Positions 6,110-14,248 of a DNA stretch of 21,755 nt are shown here, piece after piece. The notes below the pieces were generated by a model, which saw nothing but the letters and a program-made list of their open reading frames with translations, was not told the DNA's origin and did not search any database. A program made the translations under genes and the position numbers. The stretch is taken from NCBI GenBank assembly GCA_964559535.1, contig CAZLIC010000076.1:1-21755 (forward strand). The letters run 5' to 3'. This stretch comes from CAZLIC01 sp964559535 (GTDB lineage: Bacteria; Pseudomonadota; Alphaproteobacteria; Rhodobacterales; Rhodobacteraceae). The first letter of the stretch is position 1. Every line of letters begins with the position of its first letter.

Positions 6110-8656
6110 GTGGTCAGGTTTGTCGGGTCGTTCTTCGGGGCCATCTTCACCGCGGTGACGCTGGGCCTTCTGTTTGTCGCACTCGCCATCGGCGCGGTGT
6201 TCTACATGTATTCCCGCGACCTGCCCTCGCCCGAAAGCCTGGCGAACTACACCCCGCCCACCATCAGCCGAATCTACTCGGGCGAAGGCGCGCTGATGGA
6301 CGAATTCGCCAAGGAACGCCGCCTGTTCGTGCCGGGCGAGGACATCCCCGAGTTGATCAAGCATGCCTTCATCAGCGCCGAGGACAAGAATTTCTACACC
6401 CACAAGGGCTATGACACGCGCGGCATGGTCGCGGCCGTGGTCGAAGCGGTGCAGTCGCGCGGGCAGAACCTGCGCGGCGCGTCCACCATCACCCAGCAGG
6501 TGATGAAGAACTTCCTTCTGGGGGGCGAGCGGTCGGTCGAGCGCAAGATCAAGGAAATCATCCTGGCCAGCCGGTTTGAACAGGTGCTGTCCAAGGACAA
6601 GATCCTGGAAATCTACCTGAACGAGATCTTCCTGGGCCAGAACAGCTATGGCGTGGCCGCCGCGGCGCAGACCTATTTCAACAAGTCACTGGAAGAGCTG
6701 AGCCCGGCCGAGGCCGCCATGCTGGCCTCGATGCCGCAGGCGCCGTCGCAGTACCACCCCGTGCGCGCGAAAGACCGGGTCACCGAGCGGCGCAACTATG
6801 TGCTGCGCGAGATGTGGCAGAACGGCTATATCGACGAGGCAAGCTTCCAGACCGCCGTGGCGACCCCGCTGGAAAGCGTGCAGAACGGCGACTTTGCCAC
6901 GTTCCGCGACAGCCTGCCCCCCCGCGACTACTTCACCGAGGAAATCGCGCGCCAGCTGTCGCGCAACTTCGGCGACGAGGAGTTCTTCGGCGGTGGCCTG
7001 ACCATCCGCGCCACCATGGACCCCGAGTTGCAGAAGGTGGCCGCCAAGGCGCTGCGCCGCGCGCTGGAGAAGTATGACCGCGGGCAGGGCATCTGGCGCG
7101 GCACGGGCAAGTCCCTGCCGGCCGAGGTGCTGGGCGGCGAAGCCCAGTGGCGCGAGGCGCTGGCCGCGGTGGACGTTCCGCGCGACATTGAGGGCTGGTT
7201 CCCCGCCGTGGTGCTGGAGGTGGGCGAGGAAAGCGCCCGCATCGGCATCGAAGCCGTGGCCGAGGACGCGGACGGCCACTTCATTCCGGCCGAAGACGTG
7301 ACCTGGGCGCGCAAGCGTCAGGCCGACGGCAGCCTTGGCCGCAAGGGCCGCGTGGCGGGTGATCTGGTGGCGGTTGGCGACGTGGTGCTGGTGCGCGCCG
7401 TGACGAACGACGACGACGGCAGCTTCCGCCGCTGGTCGCTGCGCCAGGTGCCCGAGGTGCAGGGCGCCTTCATGGCGATGGACGTGACCTCGGGCCGCGT
7501 GCTGTCCATGCAGGGCGGCTTCAGCTATCAGGCCAGCGTGTTCAACCGCGCCACGCAGGCGCTGCGCCAGCCGGGTTCGTCGTTCAAGCCCTTCGTCTAT
7601 GCCGCGGCGCTGGACAACGGCTTCAGCCCGACCACCATCGTGGTCGATGCGCCCATCGAGATCGAGACGCCGCAGGGCCTGTGGACGCCCAAGAACGCCT
7701 CGAACAAGTTCTACGGCCCCGCGCCCATCCGCATCGGGATCGAGCAGTCGCGCAACCTGATGACCATCCGTATCGCGCAGGAAGTGGGCATGGACACGGT
7801 GGCGGGCTATGCGGAACGCTTTGGCGTCTATGACCGGATGAACCCTGTGCTGGCGGCCTCGCTGGGGTCCGAGGAGACGACGCTGTTCAAGATGGTGGCG
7901 GCCTATGCCATGTTCGCCAACGGCGGCGAACGGGTGGAGCCCACGCTGGTGGACCGCGTGCAGGACCGCCGCGGCCGCACCATCTATCGCCACGACCAGC
8001 GCACCTGCGATGACTGCCGCCTTGCCAGCCTGGATAACGGCGCGCTGCCCGACATCCTGTCGAAGCGCGAGCGGGTGATGGATGCCATCACCGCCTATCA
8101 GCTGACCTCGATGATGCAGGGCGTCATCACCCACGGCACGGCCCGCGGCATCAACCTGCCGGTCCCGGTGGCGGGCAAGACGGGCACCACGAACGATGCC
8201 AAGGACGTGTGGTTCATCGGCTTCACCTCGAACATCGCGGCGGGCTGCTACATCGGCTATGACCAGCCGCGATCGTTGGGCGGCGCCTCGGGCGGGGGCA
8301 CCTGCGCGCCGGTGTTCCAGGAATTCATGACGGCCGCCGTTGAAAAGTACGGCGGCACCAAATTCACCGTGCCGCCGGGCGGCTATTTCAAGAAGATCGA
8401 CCGCTACAGCGGTACCGTGCTGCCCGACAATGCCAGCGGCCCCAACGTGGTGGCCGAATACTTCCGCGAAGGCGAAGACCCGCTGGCGGGCCTGGGCGTG
8501 CTGGTGGACGGCGGCTTTGCCATGGGCGAGAACCTGCCGCTGTTTGCCTATGGCGAAACCGATGCGGGCGACACGGTGACAACGGCCTCGGGCAAGACCA
8601 AGGTGATCCCGAAGAAGGCCAACTTCGGCACGTTGTCGTCGGGCGGGTTGTACTAG
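6110..8656 (+). CDS. mrcA: Penicillin-binding protein 1A, bifunctional peptidoglycan synthase
   Basis: This 848-residue class A PBP polymerises lipid II into glycan strands and cross-links the stem peptides. It has a short cytoplasmic N-terminus and a TM segment at about 8-33. The GT51 domain carries catalytic E91 in ISAEDKNFY and the motif RGASTITQQ (122-130). The transpeptidase domain shows SSFK (S490-K493), SRN (547-549) and KTGT (690-693), so both activities look intact. An OB-like insertion at about 330-440 (including a Val/Glu/Asp-rich stretch) is typical of PBP1A and separates the two domains. The start is GTG at 6110 directly before the TM segment, with a G-rich ribosome site. The length fits the family. 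Confidence 0.95.
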   Translation: MVRFVGSFFGAIFTAVTLGLLFVALAIGAVFYMYSRDLPSPESLANYTPPTISRIYSGEGALMDEFAKERRLFVPGEDIPELIKHAFISAEDKNFYTHKGYDTRGMVAAVVEAVQSRGQNLRGASTITQQVMKNFLLGGERSVERKIKEIILASRFEQVLSKDKILEIYLNEIFLGQNSYGVAAAAQTYFNKSLEELSPAEAAMLASMPQAPSQYHPVRAKDRVTERRNYVLREMWQNGYIDEASFQTAVATPLESVQNGDFATFRDSLPPRDYFTEEIARQLSRNFGDEEFFGGGLTIRATMDPELQKVAAKALRRALEKYDRGQGIWRGTGKSLPAEVLGGEAQWREALAAVDVPRDIEGWFPAVVLEVGEESARIGIEAVAEDADGHFIPAEDVTWARKRQADGSLGRKGRVAGDLVAVGDVVLVRAVTNDDDGSFRRWSLRQVPEVQGAFMAMDVTSGRVLSMQGGFSYQASVFNRATQALRQPGSSFKPFVYAAALDNGFSPTTIVVDAPIEIETPQGLWTPKNASNKFYGPAPIRIGIEQSRNLMTIRIAQEVGMDTVAGYAERFGVYDRMNPVLAASLGSEETTLFKMVAAYAMFANGGERVEPTLVDRVQDRRGRTIYRHDQRTCDDCRLASLDNGALPDILSKRERVMDAITAYQLTSMMQGVITHGTARGINLPVPVAGKTGTTNDAKDVWFIGFTSNIAAGCYIGYDQPRSLGGASGGGTCAPVFQEFMTAAVEKYGGTKFTVPPGGYFKKIDRYSGTVLPDNASGPNVVAEYFREGEDPLAGLGVLVDGGFAMGENLPLFAYGETDAGDTVTTASGKTKVIPKKANFGTLSSGGLY

Positions 8657-8698
8657 AGGTGCATGCTCGCATCTGACAGGCGCCTGCAGGGTGCGTGC

Positions 8699-8727
8699 TT
8701 GCACAGGCCATCCTGCGCCGCTATCTC
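8699..8727 (+). promoter_or_regulatory. Candidate prfB promoter
   Basis: TTGCAC (8699-8704) and TATCTC (8722-8727) are 17 bp apart in the 99-bp gap after PBP1A, giving a leader of roughly 23 nt before the prfB ATG. Each box matches three of six consensus bases. The layout resembles the candidate PBP1A promoter (TTGCA at the -35 position). The gap also holds a 10-bp palindrome CAGGCGCCTG at 8677-8686 of unknown meaning. Confidence 0.33.
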
Positions 8728-8755
8728 CCGCCCACCCGAAATTCCGAGGACTCTC

Positions 8756-9883
8756 ATGCGCGCCGAGACGCAAGCCCATGCCGATGCCATCCGCAAGTCG
8801 CTGGCGCTGTTGTCGCAACGGATGGACTGGGAAACGGCGCCGCACCGGCTGGAGGAATTCGACGCCATGATCGAGGCGCCGGATTTGTGGAACGACCCGG
8901 TAAAGGCGCAGAAGCTGATGAAGGAACGCCAGGCGCTTCTGGATGCCGTGTCCACCTACCGGCTGATCGACAGCGGGTTGCGCGACAACATCGACCTGAT
9001 CGAACTGGGCGAGGCCGAGGGCGATGCCGAGATCGTGGCCGAGGCCGAGGCCGCGCTGAAGGCGCTGGTCGACACCGCGGCGCAGAAAGAGCTGGAGGCG
9101 CTCTTGGACGGCGAGGCCGACGGCAACGACACCTTCCTGGAGGTCAACGCCGGGGCGGGCGGCACCGAAAGCTGCGACTGGGCGGCGATGTTGGCGCGCA
9201 TGTATGTGCGCTGGGCCGAAAAGAAGGGCTACCAGGTTGAGATGCAGTCCGAGACGGCGGGCGAAGAGGCGGGCATCCGCTCGGTCAGCTACAAGATCAT
9301 GGGCAAGAACGCCTATGGCTGGCTGAAGTCGGAATCCGGCGTGCACCGGCTGGTGCGCATCAGCCCCTATGACAGCGCCGCCCGCAGACATACCTCGTTC
9401 AGCTCGGTCTGGGTCTACCCCGTCATCGACGACAACATCGAGATCGAGGTGCAGGACAAGGACATCCGCATCGACACCTACCGGTCATCCGGCGCCGGTG
9501 GCCAGCACGTGAACAAGACCGACTCGGCGGTGCGGATCACCCACTTTCCCAGCGGCATCGTGGTGACGTCCTCGCTGAAATCGCAGCACCAGAACCGCGA
9601 CATCGCCATGCAGGCGCTGAAGTCGCGGCTTTATCAGATGGAACTGGCCAAGCGCACCGCGGTGATCCAGGAGGCGCATGACAGCAAGGGCGACGCGGGC
9701 TGGGGCAACCAGATCCGCAGCTATGTGCTGCAGCCCTACCAGATGGTGAAGGACCTGCGCACCGGCGTGGAAACCAGCGACACCGGGGGCGTGCTGGACG
9801 GCGACCTTGACCAGTTCATGGCGGCCACCCTGGCGCTGGACGTCTCGGGCAAGAGCCGGGCCGAGGCCAACTCCGAAGACTAA
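8756..9883 (+). CDS. prfB: Peptide chain release factor 2
   Basis: This 375-residue factor recognises UGA and UAA and triggers release of the finished peptide. GGQ, the peptidyl-tRNA hydrolysis motif, is at 248-250 (GAGGQHVNKTDSAVRI). The stop-codon recognition tripeptide sits at 203-205 and reads SPY where E. coli RF2 has SPF, within the RF2-type context RRHTSFSSVWVYP. The ATG at 8756 follows GAGGA and begins the typical N-terminal helix. The reading frame is continuous from this ATG, so the autoregulatory +1 frameshift with an in-frame UGA, known from E. coli and many bacteria, is absent. The frame stays open upstream, but that part lacks conservation features. Confidence 0.96.
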   Translation: MRAETQAHADAIRKSLALLSQRMDWETAPHRLEEFDAMIEAPDLWNDPVKAQKLMKERQALLDAVSTYRLIDSGLRDNIDLIELGEAEGDAEIVAEAEAALKALVDTAAQKELEALLDGEADGNDTFLEVNAGAGGTESCDWAAMLARMYVRWAEKKGYQVEMQSETAGEEAGIRSVSYKIMGKNAYGWLKSESGVHRLVRISPYDSAARRHTSFSSVWVYPVIDDNIEIEVQDKDIRIDTYRSSGAGGQHVNKTDSAVRITHFPSGIVVTSSLKSQHQNRDIAMQALKSRLYQMELAKRTAVIQEAHDSKGDAGWGNQIRSYVLQPYQMVKDLRTGVETSDTGGVLDGDLDQFMAATLALDVSGKSRAEANSED

Positions 9884-9931
9884 GGTCCTGCCCCAGATCG
9901 GGCTTGCACCGCTGCCCCGGCATGTCATGCT

Positions 9932-9957
9932 GGCTGTGCCGCACAGCGGCCACAGCC
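9932..9957 (+). terminator. Hairpin after prfB, possible terminator
   Basis: GGCTGTG-CCGC and GCGG-C-CACAGCC pair to form an 11-bp stem with a one-base bulge and an ACA loop, 48 bp after the prfB stop. The following bases (TTGGTCATT) are only weakly T-rich, so it may be a Rho-assisted or inefficient terminator. It lies 30 bp before the next start codon. Confidence 0.45.
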
Positions 9958-9986
9958 TTGGTCATTCGGTTCTGGGGAGGAACGAG

Positions 9987-10766
9987 ATGACACATGCAAC
10001 CGAAGGCGGCCCTTCGCCGCTTCCCGACATCGCAACCATCACACCTGCCGCCATTCCCGCCGTGCTGCGGGCGGGACTGCGCGATTTCCTGCGTGCACCG
10101 GCCTTTGGACTGTTCTTTTCGTCCGTGTATGTGGCGGGCGGCGTCGTCATGTATCTGGTGCTGGCGGCGGGCGGGCAAGAGTGGTGGCTTCTGCCCTTTG
10201 TCCTTGGCTTTCCGCTGCTTGCGCCCTTTGCCGCCATCGGCCTTTACGAGGTCAGCCGCCGCATCGAGGCGGGCGAGCCGCTGGACTGGGGCGCGGTACT
10301 GGGCGTGGTCTTTGCACACAAGGACCGGCAGCTGCCGTCGATGGCCATGGTCATCTTGCTGATGTTCATGTTCTGGGTGTTCTTTGCCCATGCCATTTTT
10401 GCCCTGTTCATGGGACTGGCGCCGCTGACCAACATCACCTCGTCGCCGCTTGCCGTGCTGCTGGCGGGCAACGGGCCGCTGATGCTGCTGGTCGGGTCGG
10501 CCGTGGGCGCCCTGTTCGCGCTGGCGCTGTTTTCCTTTACCGTGGTGGGCCTGCCGCTGCTGCTGGAACGGGATGTGGACTTCATCACCGCCATCATCAC
10601 CTCGGTCGGGGCGGTCACCGCCAATCCCCGGCCGATGCTGATGTGGGGGGGCGTGATCGCCGCACTGCTGTTCGCGGGGATGCTGCCCCTGTTCCTGGGG
10701 CTGTTCGTGGTGCTGCCGGTGATGGGCCATGCCACCTGGCACATGTACCGGCGGATCACCGCATAG
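9987..10766 (+). CDS. DUF2189-family integral membrane protein
   Basis: The 259-residue protein belongs by appearance to the DUF2189 family of alphaproteobacterial membrane proteins, whose function is unknown. About six hydrophobic segments are visible, including FGLFFSSVYVAGGVVMYLVL, WWLLPFVLGFPLLAPFAAIGLY, MAMVILLMFMFWVFFAHAIF and ALFALALFSFTVVGLPLLL. A conserved-looking cytoplasmic loop has EVSRRIEAGEPLDWG, and the C-terminus reads VLPVMGHATWHMYRRI, both characteristic of the family. The ATG at 9987 was chosen for its strong GGGGAGG ribosome site; the frame extends upstream into prfB. It seems to be a single-gene unit between a hairpin and a terminator. Confidence 0.85.
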   Translation: MTHATEGGPSPLPDIATITPAAIPAVLRAGLRDFLRAPAFGLFFSSVYVAGGVVMYLVLAAGGQEWWLLPFVLGFPLLAPFAAIGLYEVSRRIEAGEPLDWGAVLGVVFAHKDRQLPSMAMVILLMFMFWVFFAHAIFALFMGLAPLTNITSSPLAVLLAGNGPLMLLVGSAVGALFALALFSFTVVGLPLLLERDVDFITAIITSVGAVTANPRPMLMWGGVIAALLFAGMLPLFLGLFVVLPVMGHATWHMYRRITA

Positions 10767-10767
10767 C

Positions 10768-10791
10768 AAAAGGCGGCCCGCAGGGGCCGCC
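10768..10791 (-). terminator. Intrinsic terminator of the M23-bactofilin operon
   Basis: GGCGGCCC (10772-10779) and GGGCCGCC (10784-10791) form a perfect 8-bp stem with a GCAG loop. Four A residues at 10768-10771 become a U-tract for transcripts running on the minus strand, so the orientation serves the bactofilin gene. The hairpin alone may also slow transcripts from the convergent DUF2189 gene, whose stop is at 10764-10766. Confidence 0.75.
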
Positions 10792-10815
10792 CCGTCATCG
10801 TTCAGGATGCTGCCG

Positions 10816-11325
10816 TCAGACCTCGGCCGACTTGGCCATCGGCGACGAAACCCCCGAAGGCCGCCCCGTCGACAGCGGGTCATCGGCCCGCTGGACCGAG
10901 CCTTCGAAATGCGCGCCGCTTTCGATGGCAATGGTCTTGTGGATGATGTCGCCCTCCACCCGCGCGGTCGAGGTGAGGCGCACCTTCAGCCCCCGCACGC
11001 GACCCACGACGCGGCCGTTCACCACCACGTCATCCGCCACGATCTCGCCACGGATGGTGGCCGACTCGCCCACGGTCAGCAGATGCGCGCGGATGTCCCC
11101 CTCGACCGTGCCTTCGATCTGGATGTCGCCGCTGGTGCGCAGGTTGCCCGTCACCGTCAGGTCCGCCGAAAGGACCGAAGGTTGCGACTTGCCCTTCGGC
11201 ACGGCCGGGGTGAAGTCCATCGACGGCTTCGACACCGTCGGCGGCAGCGTCGACTCGGGCAGCTTGGTCTTTTCCGGCTCGGCCTGTTTGGGACCGGGTT
11301 CGTTGATTCGGCTCTTAGAAAACAT
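10816..11325 (-). CDS. Bactofilin, polymerising cytoskeletal scaffold
   Basis: Bactofilins assemble without nucleotides into membrane-associated filaments that position cell-wall enzymes. This one has 169 residues. It starts with MFSK, a short membrane-targeting N-terminus known from the family, followed by a Pro/Lys-rich disordered segment to about residue 50. The central beta-helix (about 52-148) shows short repeated strands such as LTVTGNLRTSGDIQIEGTVEGDI and ATIRGEIVADDVVVNGRVVGRVRG. A short disordered tail ends the protein. Its ATG lies 11 bp inside the end of the M23 peptidase gene, so the two are surely one operon. The partnership suggests that the filament recruits that peptidase. Confidence 0.93.
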   Translation of the reverse strand: MFSKSRINEPGPKQAEPEKTKLPESTLPPTVSKPSMDFTPAVPKGKSQPSVLSADLTVTGNLRTSGDIQIEGTVEGDIRAHLLTVGESATIRGEIVADDVVVNGRVVGRVRGLKVRLTSTARVEGDIIHKTIAIESGAHFEGSVQRADDPLSTGRPSGVSSPMAKSAEV

Positions 11326-12670
11326 TGCTGGCAGCCCTGATGAAGTTCATGGGGTTCACGGGGCGTCCGCCCACGTGGACTTCGTAGTGCAGATGGGTCC
11401 CGGTGGACCTTCCGGAAGAACCCATATCACCGATCCGGTCGCCGCGCGATACCCTTTGCCCGACGCTGACCCGGATCTGGGACATGTGCGAATAGGTGGT
11501 GGTGATGCCAAACTCATGCCGCACCTCGACGTGGCGACCATAGCCGCCTTCCCAGCCCGCGACCGTCACCACGCCGTCGGCGGTGGCGTAAAGCGGCGTG
11601 CCCGAGGACGAGGCAAAGTCGGCGCCCGAATGCATGCGGGTGCCCGCGCCCTTGGGGTCACGGCGATAGCCGAAGCCCGAAGTGAAGCGGAATCCTGATT
11701 TCACCGGCATCGCGAAGGGGGTCATCTCGGCCGCCAGACGATACAAGTTCATCTGGTCGAAACCCTGCAGAATCTCGTTCGCCCGGGCTTCGTCCGCCGT
11801 CATCGGCAGGTCGGACCCGGGCCGCGCGAAAGGGCCCAGCGGGCCGCCTTGGCCCGAATAGCCGCGGCGCACGGCGGTCAGCAGGTCGTCGGGCGACAGG
11901 CCCGCGTCGCGGAACATGCGGTCCAGCGGTTCCATCGACACCGTCACGGCCTCTTCCAGCCGGGCAAAGATGGCGTCGTTGCGCGCAAGGATCGCCTTCG
12001 TCTCGGCTTCCGCGCGCTGGGCGTCCTCTTCCGCCCTTTCGGCCTCGGTCTGCATCGCATCGCGCTCGACCGCGGCACCGGTCAGCGCCTCGGTCAGGAT
12101 GCCCACGGTCGCCACGGCATCGGCAACCCGCGCCTCGCCCGACCTCCCCGAGCCGGTTTCGCGCCGCAGCGTGGCCTGCAGCTGCGTGACCTCGGCCAGG
12201 GCGAGATCGCGTTCCTTGATGGTGCGGCGCAGGGTCGACTGGATCACCTCGATCCCCGTCTCCAGCTCCTTGCGCGCCTCTTCCGAGGCCAGCAGCCGCG
12301 CCTGCATGGCCGATACCTCGGCCAGCGCCAGGCTGAAGCGTTGCTGCGCCCGCGTCGCCTCGTCGGCGCGCAGGTCGCGGTCGGAGGACAACGTCTGAAG
12401 CCGCGCCTCGTACAGGGTCTGCTGGCGCAGCGCCTGCTGCCGGGCGTCACCGGCCCCGATGGAATCCATCAGGATGATGGCGGTGGCCACCACCGTCCAG
12501 GCAAACACGGCGATCCCGCCGATCGTCCCCAGGGCCTGCACGCCCGGAGACAGACGGATGAACCGTGTTTCGACTTCCGATTTCAGGAACAACCGCCTTT
12601 CCGGAAAGCGGCGTTCAAGGGCGGCATGCACCCTGTAGGACAGGCGTTTCAGCACCGGCGATCCCAGCAA
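11315..12670 (-). CDS. M23-family peptidoglycan endopeptidase, membrane-anchored with coiled coil
   Basis: This protein of up to 451 residues has a basic cytoplasmic N-terminus, a TM segment at about 48-69 (GTIGGIAVFAWTVVATAIIL), a long Ala/Glu/Arg-rich coiled coil at about 75-250, and a C-terminal LytM domain (about 320-445). All zinc and catalytic residues are present: H347 and D351 (MHSGADF), H395 (YSHMS), H426 and H428 (HLHYE). An active endopeptidase that cleaves stem-peptide cross-links is therefore expected. The start is uncertain: the longest frame begins with TTG at 12670, while a GTG at 12655 has GGGAT upstream and would remove five residues. The architecture resembles LmdC-type partners of bactofilins in alphaproteobacteria. 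The coding region overlaps bactofilin by 11 bp. Confidence 0.92.
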   Translation of the reverse strand: MLGSPVLKRLSYRVHAALERRFPERRLFLKSEVETRFIRLSPGVQALGTIGGIAVFAWTVVATAIILMDSIGAGDARQQALRQQTLYEARLQTLSSDRDLRADEATRAQQRFSLALAEVSAMQARLLASEEARKELETGIEVIQSTLRRTIKERDLALAEVTQLQATLRRETGSGRSGEARVADAVATVGILTEALTGAAVERDAMQTEAERAEEDAQRAEAETKAILARNDAIFARLEEAVTVSMEPLDRMFRDAGLSPDDLLTAVRRGYSGQGGPLGPFARPGSDLPMTADEARANEILQGFDQMNLYRLAAEMTPFAMPVKSGFRFTSGFGYRRDPKGAGTRMHSGADFASSSGTPLYATADGVVTVAGWEGGYGRHVEVRHEFGITTTYSHMSQIRVSVGQRVSRGDRIGDMGSSGRSTGTHLHYEVHVGGRPVNPMNFIRAASNVF

Positions 12671-12776
12671 TCAGAATGCCGCGCACAGGGCGGCCGTTGG
12701 TCAAGCGATACGCAAGCAATCGTCGTCCCGCAACCCGCCTGCACCAAGGATGGCATCCGGGTGCACAAGCGCCGGG

Positions 12777-12797
12777 AAAACCGGCAGAAAACTGCCG
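12777..12797 (-). terminator. Intrinsic terminator after the bcp-DUF455 operon
   Basis: On the minus strand, CGGCAG-TTTT-CTGCCG forms a 6-bp stem with a TTTT loop and is followed one base later by TTTT (12780-12777). It begins 16 bp after the DUF455 stop. This is the cleanest textbook terminator in the window and separates the operon from the M23 gene. The remaining gap to the M23 start holds a weak promoter-like pair on the minus strand (TTGCGG, 17 bp, TATCGC). Confidence 0.75.
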
Positions 12798-12812
12798 ATG
12801 CTGCAGCGCCTG

Positions 12813-13652
12813 TCATACCAGGTTCGTGTCCGCCAGCGGCCAGTAGAAATCGGGCGGAAGCCCGGCCTCGGCGCGCTTTTCCACGTTGAACGGCGGTTTC
12901 AGCGCGCCATGGAAGTACTGGCGCACCAGGCTGTGAAAACGGTCCTTCGGATCAAGGTTGTCGCGGCCGCACAGCCAGTTGAACCATTTCGACCCATAGG
13001 CCACATGCCCCACCTCCTCGGCATAGATCGTCTCCAGCGCCGCCACCGCCTGCACATCGCCCGCCTGACGGAAGATCGCGATCATGCCGGGCGTCACGTC
13101 CAGCCCGAGCGCCTCCAGAACCATGGGCACCACGGCCAGACGGCCCGGCAGGTCCCCGGCCGTGTCCTCGGCCGCGCGCCACATGCCTGCATGCGCGGGC
13201 AAGGCCCCGTAATGTGACCCGAATGCGTCAAGACAGTCGCACAACAGGTTGAAGTGCTTCGATTCCTCGTCGGCCGCCCTGACCCAGTCGTCGAAGAACC
13301 CCGGCGGCATCGGCACATGGCCGAAGCGGGCAATGATGTCCCAGTGCAGGTCCACCGCATTCAGCTCGATGTGCGCCACGGCGTGCAGCAGCGCGATGCG
13401 GCCCGCCGGGCTGCCGGGGCGGCGCCTTGGCATGTCGCGGGGGGACAGAAGTTCGGGCCGTTCGGGCCGGGCCGGGCGCAGCGGCGGTGATGCCGTGCCC
13501 ACCGGCAGCGGGTTGCCGTCCGCGCGCGCGGCAAACCACGCCGCGGCATGGCGGTGCGACAGGGCGGTCTTCGCGCGCCCGTCGGCGGTGGTCAGCACCT
13601 CCACCGCCATGTCCGACAGTGTCGGCACCGCGCGGCCCCCCTTGCCCGGCAC
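12813..13652 (-). CDS. DUF455-family ferritin-like protein
   Basis: The 279-residue protein fits the DUF455 family of the ferritin-like superfamily; the biochemical role is not established. Likely metal ligands form the four-helix pattern: HAVAHIELNAV (H94, E96), ADEESKHF (E129/E130, H133) and AEEVGHVAYG (E212/E213, H216). The segment RLAVVPMVLEALGLDVTPGM is also typical. The GTG start at 13652 shares one base with the stop of bcp (TAGTG), which favours termination-reinitiation coupling; an internal ATG at residue 15 is an alternative. Linkage with a peroxiredoxin suggests an oxidative-stress or iron-dependent oxygenase role, but this is inference. A terminator follows. Confidence 0.87.
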   Translation of the reverse strand: MPGKGGRAVPTLSDMAVEVLTTADGRAKTALSHRHAAAWFAARADGNPLPVGTASPPLRPARPERPELLSPRDMPRRRPGSPAGRIALLHAVAHIELNAVDLHWDIIARFGHVPMPPGFFDDWVRAADEESKHFNLLCDCLDAFGSHYGALPAHAGMWRAAEDTAGDLPGRLAVVPMVLEALGLDVTPGMIAIFRQAGDVQAVAALETIYAEEVGHVAYGSKWFNWLCGRDNLDPKDRFHSLVRQYFHGALKPPFNVEKRAEAGLPPDFYWPLADTNLV

Positions 13653-14119
13653 TACAGCGCCTGCGCTGCCGCCAGCACCTCGTCGGCATGGCCCTTCACG
13701 CTGACCTTGGGCCAGACCCGCGCCACCTTGCCCGCCCCGTCGATCAGGAAGGTTGACCGCTCCACGCCCATGTAGGTCTTGCCGTACATGCTTTTCTCCA
13801 CCCAGACGCCATAGTCCTCGCAGGTGTGCCCGTGCTCGTCCGAGGCCAGGATGATGCGCAGCCCGTGCTTCTTGCAGAACTTGTCATGCGCCTTCACGCT
13901 GTCCTTCGAAAGGCCCACCACCTGCGTCCCCGCCGCCTCGAACTCGGCCAGCCGCGCGGTGAAATCCATCGCTTCGGTAGTGCAGCCGGGGGTGTCGTCC
14001 TTGGGGTAGAAGTACAGCACCACCTTCGCCGGACGCAGCGCCGACAGGGTCAGGTCGCTGCCGCCGTCGCGGGGCAGGGTGAAATCGGGGGCCATCTGGC
14101 CTTCGGCAACGTTGGGCAT
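13652..14119 (-). CDS. bcp: Thioredoxin-dependent peroxiredoxin, Bcp/PrxQ type
   Basis: The 155-residue cytoplasmic peroxiredoxin reduces hydrogen peroxide and organic peroxides with electrons from thioredoxin. The peroxidatic Cys is C46 in DDTPGCTTEA, preceded by the typical FYPKDD. The Cys five residues later, found in some Bcp proteins, is replaced; C82 (KFCKKHG) or C100 could act as resolving Cys. The conserved RSTFLIDGAGKVARVWPKV is present. The ATG at 14119 follows AAGGA; the frame is open far upstream, but this is opposite the large gene on the other strand and not coding. The gene is first in an operon with DUF455. Confidence 0.94.
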   Translation of the reverse strand: MPNVAEGQMAPDFTLPRDGGSDLTLSALRPAKVVLYFYPKDDTPGCTTEAMDFTARLAEFEAAGTQVVGLSKDSVKAHDKFCKKHGLRIILASDEHGHTCEDYGVWVEKSMYGKTYMGVERSTFLIDGAGKVARVWPKVSVKGHADEVLAAAQAL

Positions 14120-14160
14120 CGGCGAATCCTTGCATGGATGTGAAGGGTGTTGCCCTTGGT

Positions 14161-14187
14161 GTTCTAGCGGCAATCGGGCAAAGTCAA
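14161..14187 (-). promoter_or_regulatory. Weak candidate bcp promoter
   Basis: On the minus strand, TTGACT (14182-14187) and TAGAAC (14161-14166) lie upstream of bcp, but the spacer is only 15 bp, below the usual 16-18. The 129-bp divergent gap also contains the hairpin CGCGCC-N6-GGCGCG at 14194-14211 on the side of the large gene. Position supports the call; spacing weakens it. Confidence 0.25.
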
Positions 14188-14248
14188 AGGCAACGCGCCG
14201 GAACAGGCGCGCCGCACGGGGCGGGCCGACGGGAACCGGGTAGGGGTC

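Noticed and set aside
4684..6403. Long minus-strand open frame opposite the amidase and the start of the PBP1A gene
   Set aside because: The composition is His/Arg/Gln/Pro-rich without motifs, and the opposite strand carries a complete zinc amidase.
8663..8755. N-terminal extension of prfB from an upstream ATG
   Set aside because: The extension lacks RF2-like sequence, whereas the ATG at 8756 has GAGGA and the normal N-terminus.
6686..9391. A 901-codon open frame on the minus strand opposite PBP1A and prfB
   Set aside because: It mirrors two certain genes, is rich in His, Arg, Gly and Ala with no motif, and is explained by the scarcity of stop codons in high-GC antisense frames.
14143..14157. 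AAGGG-N5-CCCTT hairpin upstream of bcp
   Set aside because: Five base pairs with a five-base loop is common by chance and has no supporting context.
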